NCBI GenBank assembly: GCA_033220425.1
Contig: CM065646.1
Span: forward strand, 1,185,501 to 1,249,500
Reading direction: 5' to 3'
Length of the DNA stretch: 64,000 nucleotides
From: Lepraria neglecta
Taxonomy: Eukaryota > Ascomycota > Lecanoromycetes > Lecanorales > Stereocaulaceae
Shown here: positions 24,636-37,969 of the stretch, piece by piece
How positions within the stretch are numbered: position 1 is the stretch's first letter
Layout of the letters: each line of letters begins with the position of its first letter
Notes under the pieces: model-generated
What the model was told of the DNA's origin: nothing
The model's input: the letters and a program-made list of their open reading frames with translations, nothing else
Database searches by the model: none
Made by a program: the position numbers and the translations under genes

Positions 24636-25191
24636 GAAAATACCTAGGAACCCCTTAGGAACCTTTAGAACTACCGGGACCTTCTATAAGAGTTTCGGGA
24701 ATAATCGGGAAGGAGGACCAATTAGTTCTATCTAGGAAGCCAAACTGAGATATTAAATATCTAGTCGTTAGGAATATCTAGGATAGACTACTAGTCTTCT
24801 TCTAATTCCTTGATATTCTATATCTCTCGGTCCGTAATCTTCCGCTTTTTATCCTTAAGATACTCGTATTATATCTAAAGATATATTAGTATAGTCTAAA
24901 GACGTATAGTTTCCTCTATATAATAAGCTAACTCCTTATACGTAGTTTTTAGTTAAGCCTATACTTCCTTTCGTTCTTTCTTAATACGACGTATTTTAAG
25001 GGGTAATACTATAAGGTCGTATTTCCTATCGCTACCTATATAGTTAGAATACCTATCGGACCCTATACCTATTAAGTACTATTTGCCGCCGGTAATATAT
25101 CGGGAGTATAGTCGTATTATAACTTTGGTTAGCTTACTAGCTAATACCGTTCGGCGGACGATCGGTTTATCTAAATATTTAGTATAACGGG

Positions 25192-25703
25192 TATTACGAC
25201 CCACGTTACCTACTATATATCGTAGGTAGATTGATTCTTAATAGGGATGGAGGTGTTACTAATAAGAGGTGAAGCAGGCTTCAATGATACTAAGCGATCT
25301 GGTATATAATTAGATAATATATATTTAGTGCCTAGCTTAAGAGATCTATCGTATATAACTAAGTATAAGTAAGATACGAAGTTAAGCACGACGCTCCAAA
25401 TAGTAAGCAGTACTCTATATATATAGATATACGAAATCTATGCCAAGCCTTCCTGATCGTACTAATCGCACTGATCGTATCTACGCTCATTGCGACCACT
25501 GCGCTTATCGCTTAATATACCAAGCCCTTCTAATCGCACTGATCGTACTAATCGCACCTGCGCTTATTGCGACTACTACGCTTATCGCTTAATATACTAA
25601 GCCTCTAGGGTCTATCCGAGTCGGATACTAATTCGTCGACTCGAACTATAACGAGCGCTACGCTCCGCGAGCGTATCCCTAATTATATTTCCTAATTATA
25701 ATA
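25192..25703 (-). repeat. 3' LTR of Gypsy-E
   Basis: 512 bp, complete. It contains several copies of the words GATCGCACTGATCG and CATTGCGACCACTGCGC and one TCCGAGTCGGA palindrome. Preceded on the left by ACGGG. Confidence 0.88.
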
Positions 25704-25759
25704 TTAGCTCCCTCTCCTAGATTTCTCGTCCCGAGAAACTATCTATCCTTTATACTACC

Positions 25760-26300
25760 CCGCTATACTAAATATTTAGATAAACCGACTATCCGCCGAA
25801 CGGTATTGGCTAGTAAGCTAAACGAAGTCGTTATGCGGCTATACTCCCGATATATTACCAGCGGCAAATAGTACCTAATAGATATAGAGTCCGATAGGTG
25901 TTCTAACTATATAAGCAGCGGTAGGAAATACGACCTTATAGTATTACCCCTTAAGATATATTATATTAAGACGAAACGAAAGGAAGCGTAGTTATAGTTA
26001 AAAACTACGCGCAAAGAGCTAGCTCGTTCTATAGAGGAATCTATACGTCTTTAGACTATACTAATACGCCTTTAGATATAGTATAAATATCTTGAAAATA
26101 AAAAGCGAAAGATTATAGATTAAGAGATATAGAATATTAAGGAGCTAGAAGAAGACTAGCGGTCTATCCTAAGCGTTCCTAATAATTAGATATTCAACGT
26201 CTTATCCGAATAGTTCGGCTTTCTAGACGGAACCGATTAGTCCTCCTTCCCGATCGTTCCCGGAACTCCTATAGAAGGTCCTAGCAGTTCCGGAGGTTCC
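25760..26300 (+). pseudogene. Antisense coiled-coil tract in the 3' region of Gypsy-E
   Basis: In the region between the chromodomain and the 3' LTR, the strand opposite to gag-pol reads as a protein-like tract. It has an N-terminal part ending in a Cys-spaced CSN-type motif with basic residues, then a long Lys/Glu/Leu-rich heptad region typical of a coiled coil, then a Ser/Gly/Pro-rich tail. The same tract, inverted, lies in Gypsy-D (about 24760-25180). It is a part of the fossil element, not a host gene. The function is unknown to me. Confidence 0.5.
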
Positions 26301-29300
26301 TAAAAGGTTCCTAGGTATTTTCGGTATCGTTATACCCTTTCTATTTAACTAGATATTTCTAATTAACCTAATTTAGAATCCTCTTAACCTTAAACTCCGT
26401 TTCTTCTTTAATATTATAATAGAATATCTCTTATAGTAGCGTATTAGAGTCTACTAGTTCTAAGAGTAAGATATAGAATACCGGATATACTTTGGCGTTA
26501 GGTAGTAGTTAGAGTTTATAGTTAACTAGTCCCTTAATCCGCCTAATTAAGAATAGTCTAATCTTAACGTAATCTAGTTTCTTACTTAGTCTCGTTATTC
26601 TTATATTTTTTATTAGGAGGTATACTTTATCCCCCTTTTTTAGCTAAGGAATATTCTTTCTTTTCCTATTAACTTATTCCTTTAACTTACTATTTAAGCT
26701 TTTAATAGATCTTTATATATCCTTATATAAATTCTTTAGCTCGCCTACCTTTACTAAGGCTTTTTCTATATTAGGTCCCTTCCTTAGATCTAGAAATATA
26801 TTTATATTCTTCCCGTAATTAGTAAAGAATAGGGTTAGTCCTATAGTATCTAACCTCTTATTATTATACGCTAGTTATACTATTAGAAGTAGTAAGACCT
26901 AGTTATCCTACTTCTAGTTTATATAATACCTTAAATATACTTCTATTATTTAGTTTGTACGTTTAGTTTATCTATTAGTTTGCGGATAATATACTATTAA
27001 TATCCGAAGTTTCATTCTAATCCCTACTATTAGCGTTCTCTAGTAGTTAGATATAAATAACTTATCTCTATCGGATATTATTAATTTAGGTATACTATAA
27101 TCTCTTATTAGCTTATTAAGTAGTATAAAAGCTAGCTAGTCTACTTTATAGGTTTCTTTAAACGGTATTATAATTATATATTTAGTAAGTTTATCTATAA
27201 TAACTATAATTAAATTAAAGGTATTCTATATAGCTAGGTCCTTTAAAGGTAGTAGTTTAATTATAAAGTCTATTATAATATTATTCTATAGTAACTCTAG
27301 TATAGATATAAACTATATTTATCTATATTTAGTATACCGTACTACCTTATTCTATTAGTACTCGATATATCCTTTAATATATTATTTAATATACGCTCGA
27401 AGTCTTAGCGCCGCGTATCCTCGTTCTAGAAGTTCTATTATCTTAGATACTCTAGGGTAACCTTATAAAGGGTTATTATAGTAATCTCTAATTACTTCTT
27501 TAATATATATATCGAGTAAGTAGGTCTTATTCTAGTATTTAAGTAATACTAAATCCTCTTGATTCTTCCTTAGGTCCGTTACGAATATATTACTATTATA
27601 GGCCTTTATAATCCTATTAATTATATTAGGTCCCTCTATACGAAGGGTCGTAGCTAATACCTAGTATAGTACTAGCGATCCGTCCGCGTCTCTCTTTAGG
27701 ATTAGTCTTTCTATAATATTCTTCTCTACTATATAGTCTAATCGCCGGCTAAGGGTATCTACTTAACTATTATCCTTTCCTAGGGTATAAATTATCTTGA
27801 ATTTATATTAACTTAATAGTTCTAACTATCGAACCTATCTTCTATTTAACTCCTTTATTATTATAAAGATAAGAAGGTTCTTATAATCCGTAAAGATAGT
27901 TAGATCCGAGTAGCTCTCTATATATACTCGCTAGTTTTATAATATATAAACTATAGTAAATAGTTCCTTATCGTATATATTATAGTTCTATTCTACTACT
28001 AATATCTTCCTTAAATAGTAGGTAACTAGATACTACTTTTAGTCCTTTATTTAATATAGATATACTCTAATTATAAGATCCGAGGTATCTATTTCGATAC
28101 GGGCCGGTTTATTAGCCTAAAAGGTATAGAGTACTAGTAGATCTATATATACTTTCTTTAATATATCGAATGATTTCTATTAGTCTTTTCCCAATATAAA
28201 TCTAATATCCTTCTTTATAATATCTATTAGAGATAGTACTTTCTTTAAGTAGCCTTCGATAAACTTCCTATTAAAGTTAGTAAATCCTAAAAAGCTCTAT
28301 ACTACTTTGACGTCCTATAGTATAGGCTATTCTACTATAGCTTTAATCTTATCTAGGCTTATACTAATATCTTCTATACTAACTACGAATCCTAGAAATT
28401 CTATCGACTATTAATAAAACTTATACTTTTCTAGTTTAAGGAGAAGTTTCGCTTATAATAGATATCTAAGGATATCCTATATATATAAAATATATTCTTC
28501 CTTATTCTTAGAATAAATTAGTATATTATTAAGGTATACTATCGCTATTCGATCTAAATATACTTATATAATATTATTATTAAGTACTTAGTAGGTTACT
28601 AGTACGTTGGTAAGTCTAAACGGTATTACTAGATACTTATAGTAGCTATATCTTGTTTAGAAGGTAGTTTTCTATTCCTCGCCTTCTTTTATCCGAATTA
28701 GGTTATATATACCTCTAAGATCTAGTTTAGTAAATATCTTTACTTTACTAAGCCGATCCTATAGCTCCTCTATATTTAGTAATAGATATCTATTCTTAAT
28801 AGTAATATCGTTTAACTTTCTATAGTTAATATATAGTCTTAAGCTTCCGTCCTTCTTTAGTATAAAGAGGATTAGATAACCTACTAGTAATTTAGATTCC
28901 TGAATAAATCCCTTTTTAAGGTTCTTATTAATATACCCGCGAAGTACCTTAAGTTCCTTTTCTAATAATATATAAATAGGTCTAAATATCGGCTATTTAC
29001 TAGGTTCGAGTTCGATCTTATAATCCTATAGCTAGTACCTAGATAATACTTCTATATTTATCTCTTCCTCGAATAAATATACTTATCTACTATATTCCTA
29101 AGGGATAGAGGGTATATTAGTTCCTCTCTTAACTCTTACTTCCTTATCCCGCTAACCTTTACTAGTAACTATAGAGTTAGACTACCTTTTAGTACTATTC
29201 TTATATAAAGCTAAGGTAATATATACCTTAACCGGTCTTCGGTTCGACTTCTTATCTACTATTAAATACTACTAATATATAGGTATAATCCTAGTAATAT

Positions 29301-31466
29301 TGCCGGATTAATCTATCTTGAGTACTCCTCGAGCCTAATTGATTATTAGATTATACTTCTTTAACTAAGGTATTCCTAAAATTATATAATAGATAGCTAT
29401 CCTAATAACGTTAAAGGTAATCTCCTTATAGTAGTACTAAATTATAATAGGTAATAAAAGTATCTCTTTATCTACCTTTCCTATTAATAGTATTAACCCG
29501 TTACCTATCTAAAGGTTATACTATTATAACTTCCTTCGAGTTAGTATTCTAGTTATTCGTACTAAGTCTCGCGAGATAAAGTTTCTAGTAGCTCTAGAAT
29601 CTATTATTATAACGGTCCGCTATCTATTAATAATTACTAGTATCTTTATATATATATCGTATTGCGCGGAATATAGATATTATTTAGAAGTTAATATATT
29701 AATCTCCTTATAGCTACCCCTACTATAAGAGATTACTCTTTTCCTACTTATAGGAGTATAAATCTAGCTTCCGACTTTAACTATATATATTTCTCGTAGT
29801 TATCGTATAAGTAAGTATACTATTCTAACTAGTTATAGTTCTTAGAATATAGATTATAGTTCAAGTCTTTTCCAAGCTTTTCTAACTAACTTTTATTATA
29901 TTCTAGAAAGAACTAGTAGATTCTTTTCGTTATAAGGTACTATAGATATTTATCTTCCTAATAATAGTTATAAAAATTATATCCGTAGGGTAGTACTCTT
30001 ATTAGTCTCTAGGCTATATTCCTTAGTATACTATACTATACGTAGTAAAGCGATATATATTCTTCCTATAGTATACTCTTGTAACTATAGTAGTTTCGAT
30101 CTATCTAATAGTCCTTTAAGACTTCTTCTTATTTTGGTTCCTTAGAGTCTTCTTCTCTCCCTTCCTTAGACGTAGTAGTTTTAGGTACTACTTTCCCTAG
30201 TAGTTATACTTCTTCCTACTTAGCTTCTAATATACTAAAGGCTTCTTTCTACTCTAGGTCCGTTTCGCTTTCTTCCTAATCCTACTTAGATTTTCTTTCT
30301 TAAGCCTTACTACTATCTTTAGTATTTAGGTTATCTTTATATTATTCCCTAATATATATATTAAATTTCTTTATAAAATCGTTATCGCCGTTTTCGGATT
30401 CTTTATTAAATTCTTCTTATATTATCCTATTATACTAGAAACTAATATCTTCTTCGACTTTATCCTATACTAGTAGAATCTCCTTAGGCGTATTATCTAT
30501 ATTATCCTAGGTATATACTTTCTCTAGTACGTTCAGCTACTATCGATATACTATATTTTTCGACTTATAGTCTCTAGTAAAGTAGCCCGGTTTACTATAG
30601 CTATAATATATAAGTATTTTCTTTCTACCCCCTTACTACTTCTTGTCCCTTATAGGCCCTCTAAAGGCTTACTTCCCTTTCTTCTCTATAAAGTCTAGTT
30701 CTATAGGCGTATATCCGTAAGGGTCGCGTTCCTTATATTCTAGGCGGTAGCTCTTCGATTTAGTAAAAAAGCTTAAGTATCCTATTCCGCCGACTCTTCT
30801 ATTATACCTTTTCTCTATAGTCCTTTTAAATAACTTATTATTAATTTCGATTACTTCTTTAATTAACTTATCTAGGGTATTAATAATAATCTCTAACCTT
30901 ATAAGCTTGTCTTTAATATTATCCTTAAGACCTCTTCGATATATAGTTATTAATATATTATTATCCTAGTTAGTTTTTACTATATACTACTAAAATTAAG
31001 TCGAGTACTCTAATATAGATTTCTTCTAGGTTATATACTAGATAGTTTATATTACTATATTAACTTTATTCAACGGACCGAATATATAATAGATTTCGAG
31101 TCTAAATATAGTTATACTTTCTATCTATTATTTGATTTCGCCGTCCTTATTATTATCCTCTATATATTTCTTTAGGAATAGATTAACCTACTTTTAGGCT
31201 CTTCTATATAAGTAGGTAATAGTAAAGGTAGAGTATTATTATATAGATATAAGGTCTCCTTAAAACTTTAAGTAAAGTAATATCTAGGATAGCTATCCCT
31301 CGAGCTTATCTCTCTCTCTATAGTATAAGTCGAGCTAGGCTATCTTAATATACCTACTAAGTCCTTCGTTAATAGTTAGGTATTATTATCTACTCCCTCC
31401 TAAGGAGCTTAGGGTAGGTACTCTAGAGTCTCTTAGTATAGTATTTATTCTTAAGAGTACTTAAAG

Positions 31467-31598
31467 TATTATAACCTACGTTATATACTATATATCGTAG
31501 ATAGATTGATTCTTAATAGAGATAGAGGTATTACTAACAAGAGGTAAAGCAGGCTTCAATAATACTAAGCGGTCTAGTATATAATTAGATAATATATA
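31467..31598 (-). repeat. 5' LTR of Gypsy-E, inner part
   Basis: Matches 25192-25322 and stops abruptly where the Plavaka-like element begins. The rest of this LTR is at 49238-49619. Confidence 0.85.
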
Positions 31599-31740
31599 CA
31601 TCGCGCTTTCCCAAAAGATTATATTATTAGCGTTACAGCTAGTTTTGCGCTATTAGTAGGCCGTATAGCGATTAGGGTCTATATCCTATATCGATTGCGG
31701 ACCGAGAAATTAGCTAAATTAGTAACTCGAGGTTACCGAT
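31599..31740 (+). repeat. Left terminal region of the Plavaka-like element
   Basis: The first about 135 bp are nearly identical to 51797-51930 in the short relative, which confirms the left end. The terminal inverted repeat proper is about 17-19 bp. Confidence 0.8.
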
Positions 31741-32059
31741 AGTAGTATCTACAACCTCAAATTGCTGCGCTAGGCGCCTATAATATTAGTATCAAAAGTT
31801 GCTTTCGTAGACTAACGCTACCATTGCGTATTTGTTCCGGAATGCGAAATATATACGCTTAGGTAGTATATCGACAATATTAGTAGATAAGAAGTTATCC
31901 GAGTCGGATAGTTCGGATATATCCTCTACTATAGTAGGTATATTCGAGTCGGACATCTTATCTAGAATTAACCTATAGGTAGTATTATCCGAGCTAGGCG
32001 ATTTTAAAAGACAATACGATAATCATTTTCATATTATACGTTTAATAGCTATATATTCG

Positions 32060-34930
32060 ATTACTAATAGCTTGATTCCGTTAGGCTTCCTCCCGTCTAA
32101 GCTTTATACTCTATCGATCTATCCTCTATCCCCTCCGTAGTATCCTTAGTAGCCTAGTCCTTAGGTTCTTCTCCTATTAGAATAATATTTAGATATACTA
32201 TTTTATCCTCTATAATCTACCTCTCTACTAACCTACTCTACTCTTCGACGTCTATAATACGATCCTCTTCCTAAAGACTCTTATCTACTCGTAGGCCGGC
32301 CTCCTTCCGTATACGCTTAAAGTCCTATATTAAAAATACCTAGATATCTATTATCTCCGCTGAATTATTACCGAAGGTAAGGGAAGCGAAAAAACTATCC
32401 TAGTTTCCAAACTCTAAATTAGTCTCGTCAAGACCCTCCTCGGGAGATAGTTCTTTAGCCTTAATTTTAGTATTAGCCGATAATATATACCTATAATCGC
32501 TTCTTATATATACCGTATATTCTTTATCATTTCCGTACTCTTCTTCTTAGCCTATTATACTAGTATTATTTATTCCTATCTCCTCTAGAACGCTCTAAAG
32601 GTCCGGTTGATTTTTTAGATCTTCTAGAGAATCCTTGAATATATTAGTAACTAGTAGTTAATAGTTCTTACTATACCTATTTATATAGTAGTAGTCTATT
32701 ATTCGACGATAAAGTAGTCTCGTAACTATCCGCGTTTTGATTTTACCTATATCGTACTATATCTCTATTATATATTCGAATATAGCTCAAGATATTATTA
32801 GTATATAGGTTATTCTTCGAGTATCAGGTTAATTTACTACTAACTAATATACCGTCCTATCTCTTAATCCTATAGGAGCTATATTTATATTCTTCGAATA
32901 TATAATAAAGCGCTATTATAACGAAAATAATAGTACTAGCGGGTAAAGGTTTCTATAGATCCGCACTCTTATACCTAAGTCTAATAGCGCTTATTCTATT
33001 AGAAAAAAAACGCGATATAGACTTATTATAATTATCGGTACTAGAAAATAACCCTTATCTTAGACCTATTAGCTATATATTTCGTTCTCGTTTAGAAAAG
33101 AAGAATACTTATACCTTTCTCTAGATCCGCGAAAGTAAATCGTATATTAAATAGTAGGTTCGATATATTATTCTTCCGGTCCTCGACTGTTAGGTATAGC
33201 TATTCTACTACTATTTTAACGGTTAATCTTATTTTCCTTATTATAAAACTTCTGAATTCGCTTAGGCTATCTACAAGCTGCAAAGATATTAGCTATTACG
33301 CGGCGTTATATAAATAGGTAGAGGTTTAGGAGTAATAACCTTGCGAGCTTCTTTAGGAGTTAGTATATTACCTAAGATATCTAGATCGCCGATAACTTGA
33401 GGCCCCTTCGTTCTTTAGAGCTTAGCCTTCTATTCTCTCTATATTCTTATTATAAGGTTACTTAGAGCTACTAGGTTATATTCTAGCCACGGTGATAGGC
33501 TATCGGTATTATTGCCGCCTATAATCTTGGAGAGGAATATAGGCTTCGTTACGTGGAAAATATATTAATATTCCCGTAAGGATTGGTATCTTTGCGCTTG
33601 GCGACGCCTAGAACTACCCTAAGCGATAGGTCCCGCCGCCTCCTCCGCGGTTACCTCCTTATAGTCGTCTTTAGATTCAATATCCGATATATATATAGGT
33701 GTAGATAACGAAGTCGATAATAGTCTAGGCCTTGTCTTTTTAGATGATGGAACCCGATCGTTAGGATTAGATAATCGTCCCGTAGTCGCGGTACTGGAAT
33801 TCGGCCGCTTGCGCCGTATAGGTAGTACGATACGGGTTGGCTGTCGCTACTTATATTGTATCGACTATAACGATTAGTTATTATAAGACCTATATACTAA
33901 GGTAAATATACTATTAATTCATCCTTTCGTCTGCTAATTAGATTCTCTCTCGATTTTCAATATTTCTTACTAGTAGATTTAAACTTATCAGTTATTGTCT
34001 ATTAGGGCGTCTAGGTAGGTCGTCCGGCACGCTAGCTATTCTACTCTATATATAAAGATATTCGGTTTCATTATTCCTATACTATCGGCTATTTTAGCTA
34101 TATTTAATAAATACGCGTCTCTAATTCATTATTTACCGAGCTGCGTAGGTAGTTCCTAGTATCTATATTCCCTTAAGGACCTCGTTTTATTATATAGTTC
34201 TATATTATTTCCTTCTTTCTATATTAGCGTATTAAATATACGCGTAACGTCGATAGGTAACTTATAGTCTTCTTTTGGGTAATACTCGTATCGCTTTATA
34301 ATACGGTATCGATTCTAGACGTCGATAGCCGCGTCTATTTACGCTGTACGGTTAATAGGTTATATCTATTATTATACACTAATCGTACTTATAACGGAGA
34401 AGCCCATCTTTTCCGTCTCCTAAATATAGAGTTATCCAACGGACCGAATATAGGAGTATAGGGAAGTTATACCCCTATAACGATAGTAGGTACTAGTCTC
34501 TTCGCAGGGCTGGTTATAGGGTTATTAGAAGATATTTCGATATCCTTAACGCTAGTTATCTTTAAAGAGACCTCTTCTTTATTTTTTTTTTAGAGATATC
34601 CTTACTAAGGTTACTATTACGTCTTCGACGTTTCCTAGGCTCTACTACTCTGTCGTCCCCTTTAGTACTTCTCTTAGGTTCTAGCTACCTTTCTTTAATA
34701 GCCTTAATCTACTAATATATTAATATATAGAATAAGTTACTCGGTTCGAATCGTATCTTTCGCTTGTTCGCTTTAGTCTCCTAGGCTTTTCTAGTAGCTA
34801 CTAGTTATTCTCCCTTTATCTTAGCTATTATTAGAAGATCTCTATTATCTATCTAATATATATATAGATCTTTACTAGTAACAAGGTAGTATAAGGTATT
34901 AAGGAGTATAATCCACGACGATATAGCTAG
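32060..34930 (-). pseudogene. Plavaka cargo ORF 1 (unrecognised, RIP-damaged)
   Basis: Reading the minus strand gives long protein-like tracts whose only stops are TAG/TAA at positions where RIP of CAG/CAA or TGG is expected. The N-terminal part (about 34840-34560) is basic, with a KRRRR cluster like a nuclear localisation signal. A middle tract (about 34330-34020) reads DAAIDVQNRYRIIK and continues as mixed helix-forming sequence. A central tract lies near 33650-33280. The C-terminal part (about 32600-32060) is acidic (many Glu/Asp). Frames change between tracts, so introns or indels are likely. I do not recognise a domain. It is the leftmost gene of the element and convergent with nothing obvious. 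Confidence 0.35.
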
Positions 34931-35139
34931 TTATAGGTAGCTAGACGGGCGAGGTTCTTAGGGGAAGAAGGCGAAGGTTTTTAGAAAGGAATAGGCTTCT
35001 TTAGCGTATTATTATCGTGTTATTTTAATTAATATAATATTAATATAAAATCGAGTTAGCTTAAAGACTATTAACTAAGTTAGATAGAAACTTAGCCGAG
35101 TCGGATAAAAGTCTATCTGAGTCGAACGAAATTTTCCTA

Positions 35140-35760
35140 CCTTTTCGAATAGGTTGCTACTAGGACTATATCTCTAGCTATAGTTCTCCTACGTATAACG
35201 AATATCGCCGTTTCTTCTATATCCTCGACGAGTATACGCCGCCTCCGCCCTATTGGCCCGGGACCTCAAGACTTTAGATACTACCTACTCGAGTATCTAT
35301 CGATGAATATATACGGAGCCGGACTCACTAGATTCGCGTTAATAATATATATTTTGCCGCCGGCTCTTGAGTTGTATAGGTAGGATATAGAGTTACGTTA
35401 TCAGCTTAACCGATTAAATTAGTTCTTCGACTTAGTTAATAACGATTAGATACCTTCTTCTATTTATAACACGTCCTATAAAGAGAATCTCTACTAGTAG
35501 ATATATATTGAGTTAGCGGAACTATATCCTCTATAGTAGTAACGGCGTTTGGATTTGTTAGAGAAGACGAATCTAGGTTAGGAAAAGCGGCGGGTAGTAT
35601 TAGCTAGGTCTTTATAGCGGGATTCTAGGATATAAATATTATATCGGTAACGTTGAGTTAAATAGTATAGTTTCTCTAGTCTCTAATTCGAACGACGAGG
35701 TCTACTATTTACAATATTTAAACTAGTCCTTAAATTTACTACTAGTAATACCTATAGATT
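35140..35760 (+). pseudogene. Plavaka cargo ORF 2 (unrecognised, + strand)
   Basis: The + strand reads a Tyr/Pro-rich start (about 35180-35270, with PPPPYWPG) and then, in another frame, a Gln/Leu/Arg-rich helical tract (about 35365-35700) that looks like a coiled coil. Stops are of the RIP type. The change of frame near 35360 could be an intron or an indel. The opposite strand is less protein-like here. No family recognised. Confidence 0.25.
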
Positions 35761-35799
35761 GATTCTATTATATTATATCTACTCTTACTAAGAGCTTTC

Positions 35800-37930
35800 T
35801 ATCTACCTATCTAGATAATAATTAAATCAAGATCCCTTTACCTTATCTAGAAATGTACCGTACTCGTATACCTTCTATCTTTGCTATTACTACCGAACGA
35901 CCCGCCTATAGTATTAAATTCTATAGTACTTTATCTAGTCTATATCTATATTTATACTTCTAGAGGTACGGGTAAGGGTAATACCGGTTTCAAGAATATA
36001 GTTCGTAGGGGGAATAAAGTGATAATGGTTATCTCCTTAGTATATCTATACGAATAATTCATCTCGTTTCCCGGAAGGTAAGACTGAGCCACGCTATAGT
36101 TATTTATTAGGACAATACCTTTTAAACTACTAGAGTAAGGTTAATACGAAGCCAAGGCGAAATAGCGGAAGAGCTATAGACCTACTATCGCTAGAATATA
36201 TATAGTAGTAGATAGCTTGGTAATTATAGATAGTTATTGCGGTCTTCCGACGATATCCTCCCTTAGTTTAATAATTAAATCCTTTAATATAACTAACTTC
36301 GGACTATTATTAATAAAATATTCGATATAATAGATATAGATACTAGCTAGCGGGTATTTAGTCTAGTCTTCTCTTAGATTAGCTAACTCTATAAAGTTCG
36401 TGCAACTCTTACCGTCGTTATATAAATCTCCCCCTTCGAGCTTATCCGTATATAGAGATAGATTATCGAGCCGAGCGAATCCTAGAAGGCTTGGGACTAT
36501 AGTAGCGGCGCGTAGTTCATATACACGTTTGAAGTAGTTGGTAGTCGTTGGCGCAGGTATCTCCTTGCTAGCCTTGCGAGCAATTATATATTATCTAGTA
36601 TATTTTACTTTCGCTTCGTCTTAGATCCTTTAATCCTCGGCGCGAAGAGCTATATTTTATACTGGCGAAGGCGGGTATATAATATAACGAATCTCGTAGG
36701 GAGGTAGTTATACTAGATCGGTAGTTCTAGAGATATCTTGAGTATATAGCGTTCGCTTTATGTCGATTATCTTCGTCTACTATTACAACTAATTACCTAC
36801 TACTTTCCCTAGTATAATAGTAAGAACGATACCTAACTTCGCTACGCTAATATTCCGGGTAGCGCTATTCTTGATATACGGATAACTAACATTCCATTTA
36901 TAAGCCGATAGATATATATCGTAATAACTCCGTAGCTTTAATCTCTCTAGCGAGAGATACTTATTATAATAAGGCGACGTTTCGAATTATTAGATGATTT
37001 TATATATATGGATTTCGATCTAGATAGAGTTAGACGTTAGCGTTGCCCGAGTCGAATATCTATATCGTCCGAGTTAACTAGAGTCCTTAATAGAAGTAAT
37101 AATTTAGTTTAGATATCCCTAAACTAGAATCTCGCCCGTAGATAGCTCCCCCTATCAGAAAGCCTACTATCTTATCTAAGCCGCGTAGTATAGCTAATAA
37201 ATAAATAGTACGATCTTCTTTATTTTACCGTTAGGGGCTATAATAGATAATAACCTACGGAGGTTTCGTGTATTCTATATAGACTAGTTTCCCTTCTATA
37301 GCTAAAACAATAACTCTATATACTACTACATTTTCTAAGACTATTACGGACAGTCCTCTACCTTAGTTATATTAATACTAGGGTAGTATTTAGTAGTAAG
37401 TAAATAGTAAGGTAGAGGTTAAAGTACTTATATCCTATCGCGATCCTCCTATTCTAATACCTCTAGATCTTTCGTAGCTACTCTAGCTACTACTACCCTA
37501 TCTATCTCGATATTATATAACTTCGGAACCCTACTATTATAGGCCTTACTAACCTTTAACGCCTTCTCCTCGTCCTCTTCTATAGTATCCCCTTCCTACT
37601 CTTACTCCTTCTCTTCCTAATTACTAGTATAGCTACTATTATTTATATCGGAATAGATAAGTATAGGATCGTTTAGAGGCCGGGTAGGAAATACTAGTAG
37701 GCTTACTTAATTAAGAGGGAGAATTTATAAGGCTTTAGGGCGGTGAATTTAGTAGAAGAGGTAGTAGAGTCTTCGTGTAGAGGATTCTATATATTATAGG
37801 TTATATTCTTAGGTCGCACCGTAAGAGAAGAATATCTAGTCTAGTAAGGTTATATAGAGGTATAATAGGGATAGTAATAATAGGAAGAATAAAATATAAA
37901 GAAGTAGAGGCCCTTTGCTAAGTTAGAACG
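35800..37930 (-). pseudogene. Plavaka cargo ORF 3, copy a (unrecognised, duplicated gene)
   Basis: This minus-strand coding tract has a second copy at 39750-42870 in the same orientation. Towards the start (about 37600-37180) the two copies share an acidic lead and a tract containing PLPYYLLTTKYYPSIN. Towards the end (about 36610-36370) both share a tract reading FKRVYELRAATIVPSLLGF followed by an acidic Asn/Asp/Gly segment. Copy a lacks a middle section of several hundred bases that copy b has (about 40620-41300). Stops are of the RIP type. I do not recognise the family. It is not obviously a TET/JBP oxygenase, which some KDZ elements carry. Confidence 0.4.
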
Positions 37931-37969
37931 AAGAAGAATACTAGAGTATATAATTCAGTAGTATCGGCG

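Noticed and set aside
25430-25640. CRISPR-like array of GATCGCACTGATCG words
   Set aside because: Short, irregular repeats confined to a retrotransposon LTR and present in each LTR copy, with no spacers of constant length.
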